A DNA stretch of 24,970 bases from Oppiella nova (lineage: Eukaryota; Arthropoda; Arachnida; Sarcoptiformes; Oppiidae), in NCBI GenBank assembly GCA_905397405.1, contig CAJPVJ010000451.1, forward strand, positions 1 to 24,970, written 5' to 3'. The notes under the pieces were generated by a model that searched no databases, had not been told where the DNA came from, and saw only the letters and a list, made by a program, of their open reading frames with translations. Shown here piece by piece: positions 1-7,222 of this stretch. Both the position numbers and the translations under genes were made by a program. Position 1 is the first letter of the stretch; each line of letters starts with the position of its first letter.

Positions 1-41
1 GGATATTGGGCAATCAGCTGATTAATCTGTTGAGCGTTCAT
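1..41 (-). CDS. dsdA: D-serine ammonia-lyase DsdA, N-terminal 13 codons only
   Basis: Only the first 13 complete codons lie in the window, reading MNAQQINQLIAQY; the rest is off the left edge. The tail NQLIAQYP resembles the start of enterobacterial DsdA (N-S-L-I-A-Q-Y-P). A strong ribosome binding site (AGGAG) sits just upstream, and the start is 17 bp after the stop of dsdX. DsdA is a PLP enzyme that deaminates D-serine to pyruvate and ammonia in the cytoplasm. The call rests on this short match plus the flanking dsdX and dsdC, which form the classic dsdC/dsdXA arrangement. No catalytic residue is visible. Confidence 0.75.
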   Translation of the reverse strand, partial: MNAQQINQLIAQY

Positions 42-58
42 AAAATACTCCTAAAGGC

Positions 59-1396
59 TTAAATAAAATGAGAAAGCAGGAAGGTGCAGCCCAATGCGGT
101 GAGGGAGGCAAGGAAAGTTGCAGAGGTATAGTATTTAAAGGTTTCGTTTAATGTAGCACCACAGTATTGTTTGACTAACCAAAATAGAGAGTCGGTCACA
201 ATGGTAAAACCGATGGCACCTGAACCAATCGCAATCGCCATGATTTCAGGACTAATATCCGGATAGAGCGGTAACATTGGCGCAACGATTGCAGTTGCAC
301 CCATCATTGCAACAGTGGCAGAGCCTACAGCTGCATGTAAAATCAGCGCAACCAACCAAGCAAGTAAAATTGGATGCATATGCAAGTGGGAAAGCGTAAC
401 AGCCATTGAGTCAGCTAAACCACTGGCTTTTAAAATACTGTTAAATGCACCACCAGCCCCAATGATAAATAAGATGTTGGCAATTGAAGAAAATGAGTCT
501 TCTGTGGCTTTTAATAAGCTTCCCATCTGCATATTACGACGTAGACCAAGGGTGTAGTAGGCAACAAATACCGCAATAAACATGGCGGTGATCGGATTGC
601 CTATAAAGCCTAAAATGTGTGAAAGCTGAGTGGATGTATGACTATTTAATTCAGCCACAGTTTTGATTAACATTAACCCGATTGGAAGAAATACCGTAAA
701 TAAGGTGATTTTTAAAGAAGGTAAGTTGTGTTCTTCTTTTAAGGTAAGCTTTGAAAATTCGACAGGTACGGGTTTAAACGGTAAACGTTGACCAACTAAT
801 TTTAAAAACAGTGGGCCACCAACCAGTGCAGCGGCTAAACCCACCATTAAGCCAAAAATAATCACGGTACCGACATCAGCCCCTAGTTTATTGGTGACAT
901 AAAGTGCGGCAGGGTGTGGCGGTACCACACAATGTACAGCCATTAATGCTGTGCATAATGGAATAGCCAATTTAAACAAAGAGGTTTTGGTATGCTGCGC
1001 TATAGAAAAAGCCAAGGGAATTAATAAAACCACACCAACTTCTACAAATAAAGTGATGCCACAAAATAGCCCAATCAACACCATGACCACATCACTGGAT
1101 ATCCAGTGACACCGTTGCAAAGACAGGGCGATACGTTCAGCAGCGCCAGAGATTTCCATCATTTTGCCGAGAATGGTACCCAATGCAATGACTGTAGCAA
1201 GGAAACCCAAGGTGCTTCCAATCCCATTTTCAATTGCATTGACCATATCCAGTAATGGCATTTTCATTGCTACACCGACAAAGAAGCTTGCCAGAAGTAA
1301 AGCTAAAAAGGGATGAAGTTTAAATTTTAAAATAGTGAAAATAATTAACCCGATACTGGTTAATAATATACCGACATCCACGAAATTGGTTTCCAT
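59..1396 (-). CDS. dsdX: D-serine permease DsdX (GntP family)
   Basis: This 445-residue inner-membrane transporter belongs to the GntP (gluconate:H+ symporter) family, and its length equals that of E. coli DsdX. It is hydrophobic throughout, with roughly 12-14 membrane segments. Family-typical stretches include KFKLHPFLALLLASFFVG near the N-terminus, FVEVGVVLLIPLAFSIA, the HCVVPPHPAALYV loop, LILHAAVGSATVAMMGATAI and TDSLFWLVKQYCGATLNE near the C-terminus. These read as close DsdX matches rather than GntT or GntU. It imports D-serine for DsdA, whose gene starts 17 bp downstream in the same operon. The ATG at 1396 is preceded by a modest AGAGA-type binding site. A gluconate permease is the alternative, but the neighbouring dsdC and dsdA argue against it. 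Confidence 0.9.
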   Translation of the reverse strand: METNFVDVGILLTSIGLIIFTILKFKLHPFLALLLASFFVGVAMKMPLLDMVNAIENGIGSTLGFLATVIALGTILGKMMEISGAAERIALSLQRCHWISSDVVMVLIGLFCGITLFVEVGVVLLIPLAFSIAQHTKTSLFKLAIPLCTALMAVHCVVPPHPAALYVTNKLGADVGTVIIFGLMVGLAAALVGGPLFLKLVGQRLPFKPVPVEFSKLTLKEEHNLPSLKITLFTVFLPIGLMLIKTVAELNSHTSTQLSHILGFIGNPITAMFIAVFVAYYTLGLRRNMQMGSLLKATEDSFSSIANILFIIGAGGAFNSILKASGLADSMAVTLSHLHMHPILLAWLVALILHAAVGSATVAMMGATAIVAPMLPLYPDISPEIMAIAIGSGAIGFTIVTDSLFWLVKQYCGATLNETFKYYTSATFLASLTALGCTFLLSHFI

Positions 1397-1615
1397 ACCA
1401 TATATCTCTGTGACAAAAGTTGTTCTTTGTCTATTGAAGTTAAACCAGAGAAATCCGTCAAACGATGATATTTGATCTACGGGTTAAAATAATTCACTTG
1501 AAAAATAAATCCTAAATAAATTTTGATTTTTAAATGATTTATACGTTATTTATATGGGCATAGGACAGCAAGAAGCATGTGATCAATCATTTTGTTTCAG
1601 CAAAAAGGAAAAGGC
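1397..1615. promoter_or_regulatory. dsdX/dsdC divergent control region
   Basis: This 219-bp AT-rich gap separates the divergent dsdXA operon and dsdC, so both promoters and the DsdC operator should lie here. For dsdC a weak candidate promoter is TTGATT (1523-1528), a 17-nt spacer, and TTATTT (1546-1551). A LysR-type T-N11-A operator is expected, but I could not single one out because the AT-rich sequence gives many matches. The plus-strand ribosome binding site AAGGA (1605-1609) decides the dsdC start at 1616. Confidence 0.5.
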
Positions 1616-2548
1616 ATGACCAACGCACATAAAAATCTAACCGGTTTTCAGCTCTCAAAACTGTATACATTTGAAGTTGCGGCAAGACATGAGTCTTTTG
1701 CACTCGCCGCTGAAGAACTGTCTTTAACCCCAAGTGCGGTAAGTCACCAAATTAATTTGTTAGAAAAAGAACTTAATATCAAACTGTTTTTACGTTTGCA
1801 TCGTAAAGTAAAGTTAACCACTGAAGGACAGCGGATTTTAGCTGCTTTACAATTTTCATTAGACTCGTTAAACGTTGAAATTAAGGCACTGCAAAATCAG
1901 CAACTTGTTGGCTCACTCACGATTTATGCAAGACCATCGATTGCTCAGTGTTGGTTAGTGCCCCAATTGCCTGATTTCATCCAACGCTATCCATTGATTC
2001 AACTTTCAGTTTTAACGGGCAATGAGGATGTAAATTTTCAACGTAGCGGAATTGATATTGCGCTTTATTTTGACAATCAACCGTCTTTTCAGTTGAATTA
2101 TCAGTATTTAATGGACGAATATATTATCCCCGTATGTAGTCCTGCATATGCTGAAAAATTTAACCTCTACGATCATCTAGACAACTTAAAAAACTGCACA
2201 TTGCTGCATGACTGCCAAGCATGGAGTAACGGCACAGGCGCAGATGAATGGAACAGTTGGACGCAGCATTTTAATGTAAATATGGATCATTCTTCAGAGA
2301 TGAGTTTTAACCGATCTGATCTGGCTTTAATTGCTGCTAAAATTCACTTGGGTATTACCATGGGACGTAAAAAACTAGTAGAAAAAGACTTGGAAAGTGG
2401 TGAGCTGGTAATGCCATTTAAAAACATGTATTTAAAATGTGATCAGCACTACTATATTACATCATTGAAAAATAATGAATTACCTAAAGTTAAAGCATTT
2501 AGTGACTGGATAAAAGCACGAGCAAACTCAGAAATAGGGCATCAGTGA
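1616..2548 (+). CDS. dsdC: LysR-type activator of D-serine catabolism, DsdC
   Basis: This 310-residue LysR-family regulator is almost the length of E. coli DsdC. The N-terminal winged helix-turn-helix contains TFEVAARHESFALAAEELSL followed by TPSAVSHQINLLEKEL. The effector-binding half has DsdC-like blocks such as RPSIAQCWLVPQLPDFIQRYP, LLHDCQAWSN, FNRSDLALIAA and CDQHYYITSL. A TTG at 1592 would add eight residues, but ATG 1616 has AAGGA six bases upstream and is preferred. In the known family DsdC activates dsdXA when D-serine is present, and the divergent placement here fits. Downstream is a long gene-free stretch, so it is probably monocistronic. Confidence 0.9.
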   Translation: MTNAHKNLTGFQLSKLYTFEVAARHESFALAAEELSLTPSAVSHQINLLEKELNIKLFLRLHRKVKLTTEGQRILAALQFSLDSLNVEIKALQNQQLVGSLTIYARPSIAQCWLVPQLPDFIQRYPLIQLSVLTGNEDVNFQRSGIDIALYFDNQPSFQLNYQYLMDEYIIPVCSPAYAEKFNLYDHLDNLKNCTLLHDCQAWSNGTGADEWNSWTQHFNVNMDHSSEMSFNRSDLALIAAKIHLGITMGRKKLVEKDLESGELVMPFKNMYLKCDQHYYITSLKNNELPKVKAFSDWIKARANSEIGHQ

Positions 2549-2726
2549 AAAATCCTCAACCCTAGAAAAAGCCGCAAGCCTTGAATAAAAAATAACAAAA
2601 TCAATTTTATGCTAAAACCTAAAAATTAATATTTTTTGCTGTTAGAATTTTTATAATACTTGATTATTATGGTTAATAGACTTCTTTCATAAGTCCTTTT
2701 TAAAACCATAAATCAACATAAAAGCG

Positions 2727-2765
2727 CCCTCATCCTAGCCTTCTCCCAAAGGGAGAAGGAACTTT
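2727..2765 (+). repeat. REP-like palindromic repeat
   Basis: It begins CCCTCATCCTAGCC and carries a perfect 9-bp hairpin: CCTTCTCCC (2739-2747), loop AAA, GGGAGAAGG (2751-2759). GC-rich copies starting CCCTCA-CCTA are a familiar dispersed intergenic repeat in Acinetobacter and relatives; that is recollection, not a search. There is no T-tract after the hairpin, so it is a poor terminator for dsdC. Confidence 0.55.
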
Positions 2766-2888
2766 CAATACCAATATGATTCACTCTACATGATCATTAT
2801 TTGATTTATGAAAGATCTTTAATATTTGAGTGTTTATATTTTAATAACGCCAATCAGAATAAAAAATAGACAAACCTAAATATAACGA

Positions 2889-2921
2889 GAAATAAAAAAG
2901 AAATAAAAAGGAAATAAAAAG
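2889..2921. repeat. Short tandem repeat, three 11-bp units
   Basis: Three consecutive units of GAAATAAAAAR, with the first ending A and the other two G, followed by a partial fourth. It is noncoding, A-rich on the plus strand, and of unknown significance. Confidence 0.6.
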
Positions 2922-3179
2922 GAAAGATGCATAAGTTTTTATATTAACAATAGGATGATTGAGGTGGAAAAGCTAAACTGAAAATGACATTTTAAAATAT
3001 AAACAACAACAAAATATACGAATTTTAAGGCAGTAAGATCATCGAAAAATACAGATTCTTCCCTAAAGTCATGTTCAAACCTTTATAAAAAAGTGAAGTT
3101 TAATTATAAATATTTATTATTTTTCAATATTTTGATGGATTTTGTTGAAGGTTGAAAAGCAGATCTACTAACATTGTTA

Positions 3180-3212
3180 TTGTAAATAAAATTGTAATTG
3201 ATTATTATTCTC
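3180..3212 (+). promoter_or_regulatory. Promoter with overlapping Fur-like box
   Basis: TTGTAA (3180-3185), a 17-nt spacer and TATTAT (3203-3208) form a reasonable sigma-70 promoter. The minus-strand reading of 3194-3212 matches the 19-bp Fur consensus at 14 of 19 positions by my count and covers the -10, as expected for iron repression. Transcription would start near 3215, about 265 nt before the EF-hand gene at 3482. A second 14/19 match lies at 3294-3312. AT-rich background makes chance matches possible. Confidence 0.4.
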
Positions 3213-3328
3213 ATTTGTTGATTGTGTGTGTATATTTGTAATCCATATTTTTACTTCTGATTTGAAGATACTGGATGACCTGAAATATACACATTTAATG
3301 ATGATTAATATCATTTAATAAGATTTCT

Positions 3329-3380
3329 CCCTCATCAATTTAAACCCTGTTGAGCTATATGAATAGGGGTAGGATGAGGG
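3329..3380 (-). repeat. Palindromic repeat, inverted relative to the one at 2727
   Basis: CCCTCATC (3329-3336) and GATGAGGG (3373-3380) are perfect inverted arms around a 36-nt centre, with a further partial match of AACCCT and AGGGGT inside. Read on the minus strand it starts CCCTCATCCTACCC, nearly the same as the element at 2727, so the two bracket about 650 bp in opposite orientation. It is probably the same dispersed repeat family. Confidence 0.5.
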
Positions 3381-3481
3381 TAATCGATATAACAAGTATC
3401 GAATTTAAATATTGATTTTTTAAATAGCAAAATGGAAAGAATTTTTTAATTCAACAAATATTCACCTCCAAGGAAACGAAC

Positions 3482-4288
3482 ATGAAAAAATTGGCGCTAT
3501 GGATGACCAGTTTAACTGCAATGGCAACTGCTGGATCAGCGATTGCTGCTACAGTCGATCAATCCAATGCTTATCAACAGGCATATGCATTGTATGTGCT
3601 TTACCATCCAAATAATAAAGAGCAGAACAGTAGTACTTTAATTAAACAATATACTCAAGACTATGCCGAATTGTTTAAGGCGAATAAAAAAGTCAATCAA
3701 GTGCAGTTTGTTCAATACGAGCAAGCACGTTTAGAGCCATTACTTAAACAGCGCCGTGAAATGTCAGAAAAACAGGCGCATGTACGTTATGGCATTCTCG
3801 ATAATAATAAAGACCAGAAACTGACTTTAAAGGAATTTCAGGAGACAGGTTTAAAAACCTTTAATGAGTTTGATAAAAACTTGGATGGTTTAGTAAATGC
3901 AGAAGATGCCAAATTAGCGGGCAATAGTAATGCAACGCATGATGGATTCCGCGTGAAACTACCAATTTCGATGCCGATGCCAAGTAACATCAACGAATTT
4001 ATTAGCCAATATGGTCAAGGGAAAAACTATGTAACGCTTGGAGATTACCTAACAGCGCGTGACAAACAATATTTTGCAACCGATGCGAATGGTGATCATA
4101 TTGTCACTGAGAAGGAATATGTGGATGAATTTATGCAACGTTTTGATGCCAATATCGCAACAGGTAAAGTCAAAATGCAGGAAACGGCAGCACAACAATT
4201 TCAAGTGATTGGCAAAGGTAAAACAACAATTCAAGCCAGTGATATTCAAAAATTTGCTAAAAATATGGATCAAGCGATCAGTCAATAA
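3482..4288 (+). CDS. Secreted EF-hand calcium-binding protein
   Basis: A 268-residue protein with a classic signal peptide (KK, hydrophobic core, GSAIAA cleavage region near residue 22-23). Three canonical EF-hand loops are visible: D107-E118 (DNNKDQKLTLKE), D131-D142 (DKNLDGLVNAED) and D201-E212 (DANGDHIVTEKE), each with acidic or polar residues at positions 1, 3, 5, 9 and 12. It is likely a periplasmic or exported Ca2+-binding protein of unknown role. The start has AAGGAAACGAAC just upstream, and a good terminator follows, so it is its own transcription unit. Its place between a Fur-like promoter and the heme operon suggests iron-linked expression, but no direct functional tie is visible. 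Confidence 0.8.
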   Translation: MKKLALWMTSLTAMATAGSAIAATVDQSNAYQQAYALYVLYHPNNKEQNSSTLIKQYTQDYAELFKANKKVNQVQFVQYEQARLEPLLKQRREMSEKQAHVRYGILDNNKDQKLTLKEFQETGLKTFNEFDKNLDGLVNAEDAKLAGNSNATHDGFRVKLPISMPMPSNINEFISQYGQGKNYVTLGDYLTARDKQYFATDANGDHIVTEKEYVDEFMQRFDANIATGKVKMQETAAQQFQVIGKGKTTIQASDIQKFAKNMDQAISQ

Positions 4289-4315
4289 ATTATAGTCAAT
4301 ACGTAATAAACAGTG

Positions 4316-4350
4316 TCTCGGTCATCTTGAGGATGATCGAGAAATTTTTT
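4316..4350 (+). terminator. Rho-independent terminator after the EF-hand gene
   Basis: An 11-bp stem (4316-4326 with 4332-4342, one G-T pair), a 5-nt loop, and a run of six T at 4345-4350. It lies 28 bp after the stop codon of the EF-hand gene. Confidence 0.8.
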
Positions 4351-4530
4351 ATTTAAAAGCGATAAACTTTTGATAAAATTATAATAATTTTGAATTAAAT
4401 TTTGTTTAAGATTTACCATATATCCCATTAGAGTATGTTGCGTAGTCTTATAAATGAGTTGGATAAATTAAAAAATTCAATTAAAAGGGCAAACTGAGCT
4501 CTCATTTTCTTTATTTTTTTGCTAAGATAT

Positions 4531-4550
4531 TGCTAATAATTCTCATTCTC
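4531..4550 (+). promoter_or_regulatory. Fur-like box and extended -10 of the sigma factor operon
   Basis: The minus-strand reading of 4532-4550 matches the 19-bp Fur consensus at 15 of 19 positions. The same bases contain an extended -10 (TGCTAATAAT, 4531-4540). Transcription would then start about 10 nt before the ATG at 4558, leaving almost no leader, which fits the absence of a ribosome binding site there. Confidence 0.6.
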
Positions 4551-4557
4551 TTTAAAC

Positions 4558-5043
4558 ATGTCTGATCCTATTAGCACGCTATATCGTCATCACCATTCTT
4601 GGTTATATCAATGGTTAAAACGTCGCCTCAACCATAGTGAAGATGCCGCTGATTTAGCCCATGATACTTTTCTGCGTATCTTAAAGCGTAAAGATGAATT
4701 GTATTTTGATCAGCCGCGTGCAATTTTGACCACTGTTGCCAAGGGAATTTTGATTAATTGGTATCAACGTAAATCGATTGAAAAAGCCTATTTAGAGGCG
4801 CTTTCAAGCAGACCTGAATATGATGAAATTACACCTGAGCAAAAAATATCGGCAATTGAATCTTTATGTTTGATTAATCAATTACTCAATCAATTGCCTG
4901 AGCGCCAGCAACAGGTCTTTATTTGGTCACAATTAGAAGGGCTGACTCAACAGGAAATTGCAACACGCTTAAATATTTCTACCCGAACCGTGATGCGTGA
5001 TCTGGTTTCAGTACTGAGTCAATGTTTAGCTGTTATGGATTAA
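4558..5043 (+). CDS. ECF sigma factor, FecI type
   Basis: A 161-residue iron-type ECF sigma-70 factor. Region 2 spans about residues 8-70, with the HSEDAADLAHDTFLRIL block and the PRAILTTVAKGILINWYQR helix. Region 4 spans about 105-155 with LPERQQQVFIWSQLEGLTQQ and the helix-turn-helix IATRLNISTRTVMRDL. FecI-type factors direct RNA polymerase to receptor genes when the cognate FecR-type partner relays a signal from the loaded outer-membrane receptor. The partner gene begins 7 bp downstream. There is no Shine-Dalgarno before ATG 4558, but the N-terminus (ISTLYRHHHSWL) is typical of the family, so the start is sound. A Fur-like box overlaps the presumed promoter. Confidence 0.9.
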   Translation: MSDPISTLYRHHHSWLYQWLKRRLNHSEDAADLAHDTFLRILKRKDELYFDQPRAILTTVAKGILINWYQRKSIEKAYLEALSSRPEYDEITPEQKISAIESLCLINQLLNQLPERQQQVFIWSQLEGLTQQEIATRLNISTRTVMRDLVSVLSQCLAVMD

Positions 5044-5050
5044 TGCCTGC

Positions 5051-6031
5051 ATGTTGCATGATCAAATTTATCAAGAAACAGCGCAATGGATCATTAAAAT
5101 CCAACACGCACCATTGAATGAAACTGAACAGCTTGAATTTGAACAATGGAAACAGCAAAGTTCCCAACACCAAGCTGCATGGTCTAAAGCCGAACGCTTA
5201 TTGTATAGCCTTGAGGAATTTCCCGAAGATGGGCAGCAGCTGATTCAGCAAGGCAAGAAAAATGCCCAATTTAATTTAAACAAACAACTGGTGATTGCCT
5301 GTTTACTGTGTTTTGGCAGTGTCATGCTATGGAACTCGGATTATCGCTATATATGGTTATCGGATTATCGTACTGCGGTGGGTCAGCAGAAACAGGTTGA
5401 GCTGGAAGATGGAACACAACTTCAATTAAATACCCATACGGCTTTGGACGTGCGTTATACAGCGCAACAACGTATTGTAAAATTACATTATGGCGAAATA
5501 CAAATACGTACGGCCAAAGAAAAAAATCATGCTTATCGCCCATTCTTGGTCGAAACTGAATCGGCAAATCTGCAAGCGCTTGGCACTGTATTTAATGTTC
5601 AGTATTTCAACAACAGTGAAAAGCAAACCTGTCTAGGCGTCATAGAAAGCGCAGTGAAAGTCAGTTTGAACCAGTCCAAACACACTAAAATTGTCCATGC
5701 TGGTGAGCAGCTATGCTTTGATGATCGCAATTTTAAAGCATTACAAAGTTTAGATCCGAATATATTGGCATGGAAAAACCACATGGTCATGGCTTTTGAA
5801 ATGCCGTTGGAAAAATTGCTTCAAGAGATTGGGCGCTATCAACACCAATATATAGATATTGCCCCTCAATTGAAGTCGTTAAAAGTTTCAGGTTCATATC
5901 CAGTCAATGACTTTGGCACCTTACAAACAGCATTGCAATTCAGCTATCCAATCAAAGTAGAACGTTATTTCGGGGATCGTGTGTTGAGTATTCAGCCGAA
6001 ACCTGAAAATCAGAAAAGTAAAAATAATTAA
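5051..6031 (+). CDS. FecR-type anti-sigma factor / signal transducer
   Basis: A 326-residue single-pass inner-membrane protein. The cytoplasmic N-terminus has the DUF4880-like sigma-binding segment (AQWIIKI..FEQWK..HQAAWSKAE, residues 10-50). One membrane helix lies at about 80-95 (VIACLLCFGSVMLW). The periplasmic FecR domain starts near residue 105 (VELEDGTQLQLNTHTALDVRY region), and a C-terminal DUF4974-like domain at about 250-320 would contact the receptor's STN domain. It binds the sigma factor encoded 7 bp upstream and relays occupancy of the receptor encoded downstream. It is presumably co-transcribed with the sigma gene; hemO follows after 67 bp. Confidence 0.9.
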   Translation: MLHDQIYQETAQWIIKIQHAPLNETEQLEFEQWKQQSSQHQAAWSKAERLLYSLEEFPEDGQQLIQQGKKNAQFNLNKQLVIACLLCFGSVMLWNSDYRYIWLSDYRTAVGQQKQVELEDGTQLQLNTHTALDVRYTAQQRIVKLHYGEIQIRTAKEKNHAYRPFLVETESANLQALGTVFNVQYFNNSEKQTCLGVIESAVKVSLNQSKHTKIVHAGEQLCFDDRNFKALQSLDPNILAWKNHMVMAFEMPLEKLLQEIGRYQHQYIDIAPQLKSLKVSGSYPVNDFGTLQTALQFSYPIKVERYFGDRVLSIQPKPENQKSKNN

Positions 6032-6098
6032 GAAATGATGTCAGTTTTTACAGACAAGGCGGGTAATACAGTTAAACCAAACAAATTGGAGAAAATTG

Positions 6099-6683
6099 AT
6101 GAGCACCTCATTCACACTCAACCGCCTTGCATCTCGTTTAAAAACAGAGACAGCCAGTCAACATGAATATATGCATCAATTAATGGAAAAAGCCCAAGTA
6201 TTTAAAGACGTCGCACATTATGCAAAATTTACTTTGTCGCAGTATTATTTTCAAAAAAATGTCGAATATTTATTTCAACATTCCAAGGTCGCAGCCTTGA
6301 TTTCTGATTTAGATATTCGTGGGCGTTCACAAGCGGCTTACTTAGATCTACAAGATCTTCAGATCGAACCAGAGCCGTTGGCCTTGGTTACTGAAACTGT
6401 CGGCTTTCCTGAAGCGCTGGGTTGGATCTATGTATCAGAAGGTTCTACGCTGGGTGCAGCATTCTTATTTAAACAAGCACAACAAAGTTTGGGGTTTTCC
6501 GCAGATTTTGCTGCGAGAAATTTAGCTGCCTATCCAGAAGGGCGGGCTAAAGTCTGGAAACACTTTATTGAGGAACTTGATCAGGCTGACTTTACTCAAG
6601 ACGAGCAAGATCGCGTCATTTACGCTGCTCAACAAGCCTTTGATTATTTTGGCGCATTATTAAAAGACATTCATTCAACATGA
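6099..6683 (+). CDS. hemO: Heme oxygenase HemO
   Basis: A 194-residue bacterial heme oxygenase, the usual size for the PigA/HemO/BphO group. It would open the heme ring to biliverdin, CO and free iron in the cytoplasm, using an external electron donor. The distal-helix glycine motif is clear (SEGSTLGAAF, G115 and G119). The proximal heme ligand is most likely His22 in TASQHEYMHQL by alignment with the T-A-x-x-H pattern of the family, with His26 as the alternative. ATG 6099 has GGAG seven bases upstream; a TTG one codon earlier is less likely. The DUF454 gene overlaps its end by 4 bp, so the two are translationally coupled. Sigma/FecR genes upstream and a receptor downstream place it in a heme uptake and breakdown cluster. 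Confidence 0.9.
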   Translation: MSTSFTLNRLASRLKTETASQHEYMHQLMEKAQVFKDVAHYAKFTLSQYYFQKNVEYLFQHSKVAALISDLDIRGRSQAAYLDLQDLQIEPEPLALVTETVGFPEALGWIYVSEGSTLGAAFLFKQAQQSLGFSADFAARNLAAYPEGRAKVWKHFIEELDQADFTQDEQDRVIYAAQQAFDYFGALLKDIHST

Positions 6684-7144
6684 AGAAAGTGTCTTCTGTT
6701 AGTAATCACACACAAGGCAAAGACTTAACGCTGTTAGCGTCTTTGCCAGTAACGCCATCCGCAAATTTACATTCATCTTCAGTAGTGCGTGTGATCTGCA
6801 TCATCTTGGCAATTTTGTGTCTTGTTCTCGCTGTGGTGGGCATTGTATTGCCAGGGATCCCAACTTTTGATTTCCTCTTTTTAGCAACGATTTTTGCCTC
6901 AAAAGGTTCAGCAAGTTTGCATCGTTGGTTACATCAAAATCGTTATATGGCAATGTTGCTCGCACAGTATCGTGGCGGTTTTAAACAGATTTCGCGTTCA
7001 CGTAAATGGATGATGACATTGAGTATTTTATTCGGTACGACAATGTTAATGGTGTCTTCACTGCATCTGCACTTAAAACTTAGCCTGCTGGTCATTTTGC
7101 TGATTGGGTTGATCTGGATTTGGACCAGACCAGAAAAAATATAA
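6680..7144 (+). CDS. DUF454 (YbaN-like) inner-membrane protein
   Basis: A 154-residue small membrane protein. A polar N-terminal tail of about 35 residues precedes membrane segments near 37-65 and 108-150. Family hallmarks are the VVGIVLPGIPTFDFLFLAT segment, followed by FASKGSASLHRWLHQNRY and a basic SRSRKW patch. Its function is unknown in the family. Its ATG overlaps the hemO stop (ATGA), which suggests coupled translation and perhaps a role in heme or iron handling; that is inference from position only. Confidence 0.8.
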   Translation: MKKVSSVSNHTQGKDLTLLASLPVTPSANLHSSSVVRVICIILAILCLVLAVVGIVLPGIPTFDFLFLATIFASKGSASLHRWLHQNRYMAMLLAQYRGGFKQISRSRKWMMTLSILFGTTMLMVSSLHLHLKLSLLVILLIGLIWIWTRPEKI

Positions 7145-7187
7145 ATTTTCATGTCATGTTTTAACAATTCACTGGGTAATGATTATT

Positions 7188-7206
7188 GAAAATGAAAATC
7201 ATTCAC
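7188..7206 (+). promoter_or_regulatory. Fur box upstream of the heme receptor
   Basis: GAAAATGAAAATCATTCAC matches the 19-bp Fur consensus at 15 of 19 positions. It lies 16 bp before the receptor ATG at 7223, in the 78-bp gap after the DUF454 gene. The receptor therefore probably has its own Fur-controlled promoter, besides any control by the ECF sigma factor. No clear ECF -35/-10 could be assigned. Confidence 0.65.
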
Positions 7207-7222
7207 AAGTGTGGGCGTTCCT

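Larger units (their letters stand above)
2549..3481. other. Gene-free AT-rich region between dsdC and the iron/heme region
   Basis: About 930 bp with no credible coding frame on either strand; open stretches are short and lack ribosome binding sites. It contains a palindromic repeat at 2727-2765, an 11-bp tandem repeat at 2889-2921, a promoter with an overlapping Fur-like site near 3180-3212, a second weaker Fur-like site at 3294-3312, and a second palindromic repeat of opposite orientation at 3329-3380. The rest is featureless AT-rich DNA. Confidence 0.6.

Noticed and set aside
59-1396. Gluconate permease GntP/GntT for the transporter gene
   Set aside because: Same family, but the adjacent dsdC and dsdA start, the length and the local motifs favour DsdX.
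1592-1615. TTG start for dsdC
   Set aside because: ATG 1616 has a well-spaced AAGGA and gives the family length.
2739-2759. Hairpin as terminator of dsdC
   Set aside because: No T-run follows and it is almost 200 bp from the stop; it fits a dispersed palindromic repeat better.
2889-2921. CRISPR-like array
   Set aside because: The 11-bp units are direct tandem copies without spacers.
7211-7222. GTG start for the heme receptor
   Set aside because: ATG 7223 gives a normal signal peptide beginning MKFKK; the GTG adds four residues with no binding site.
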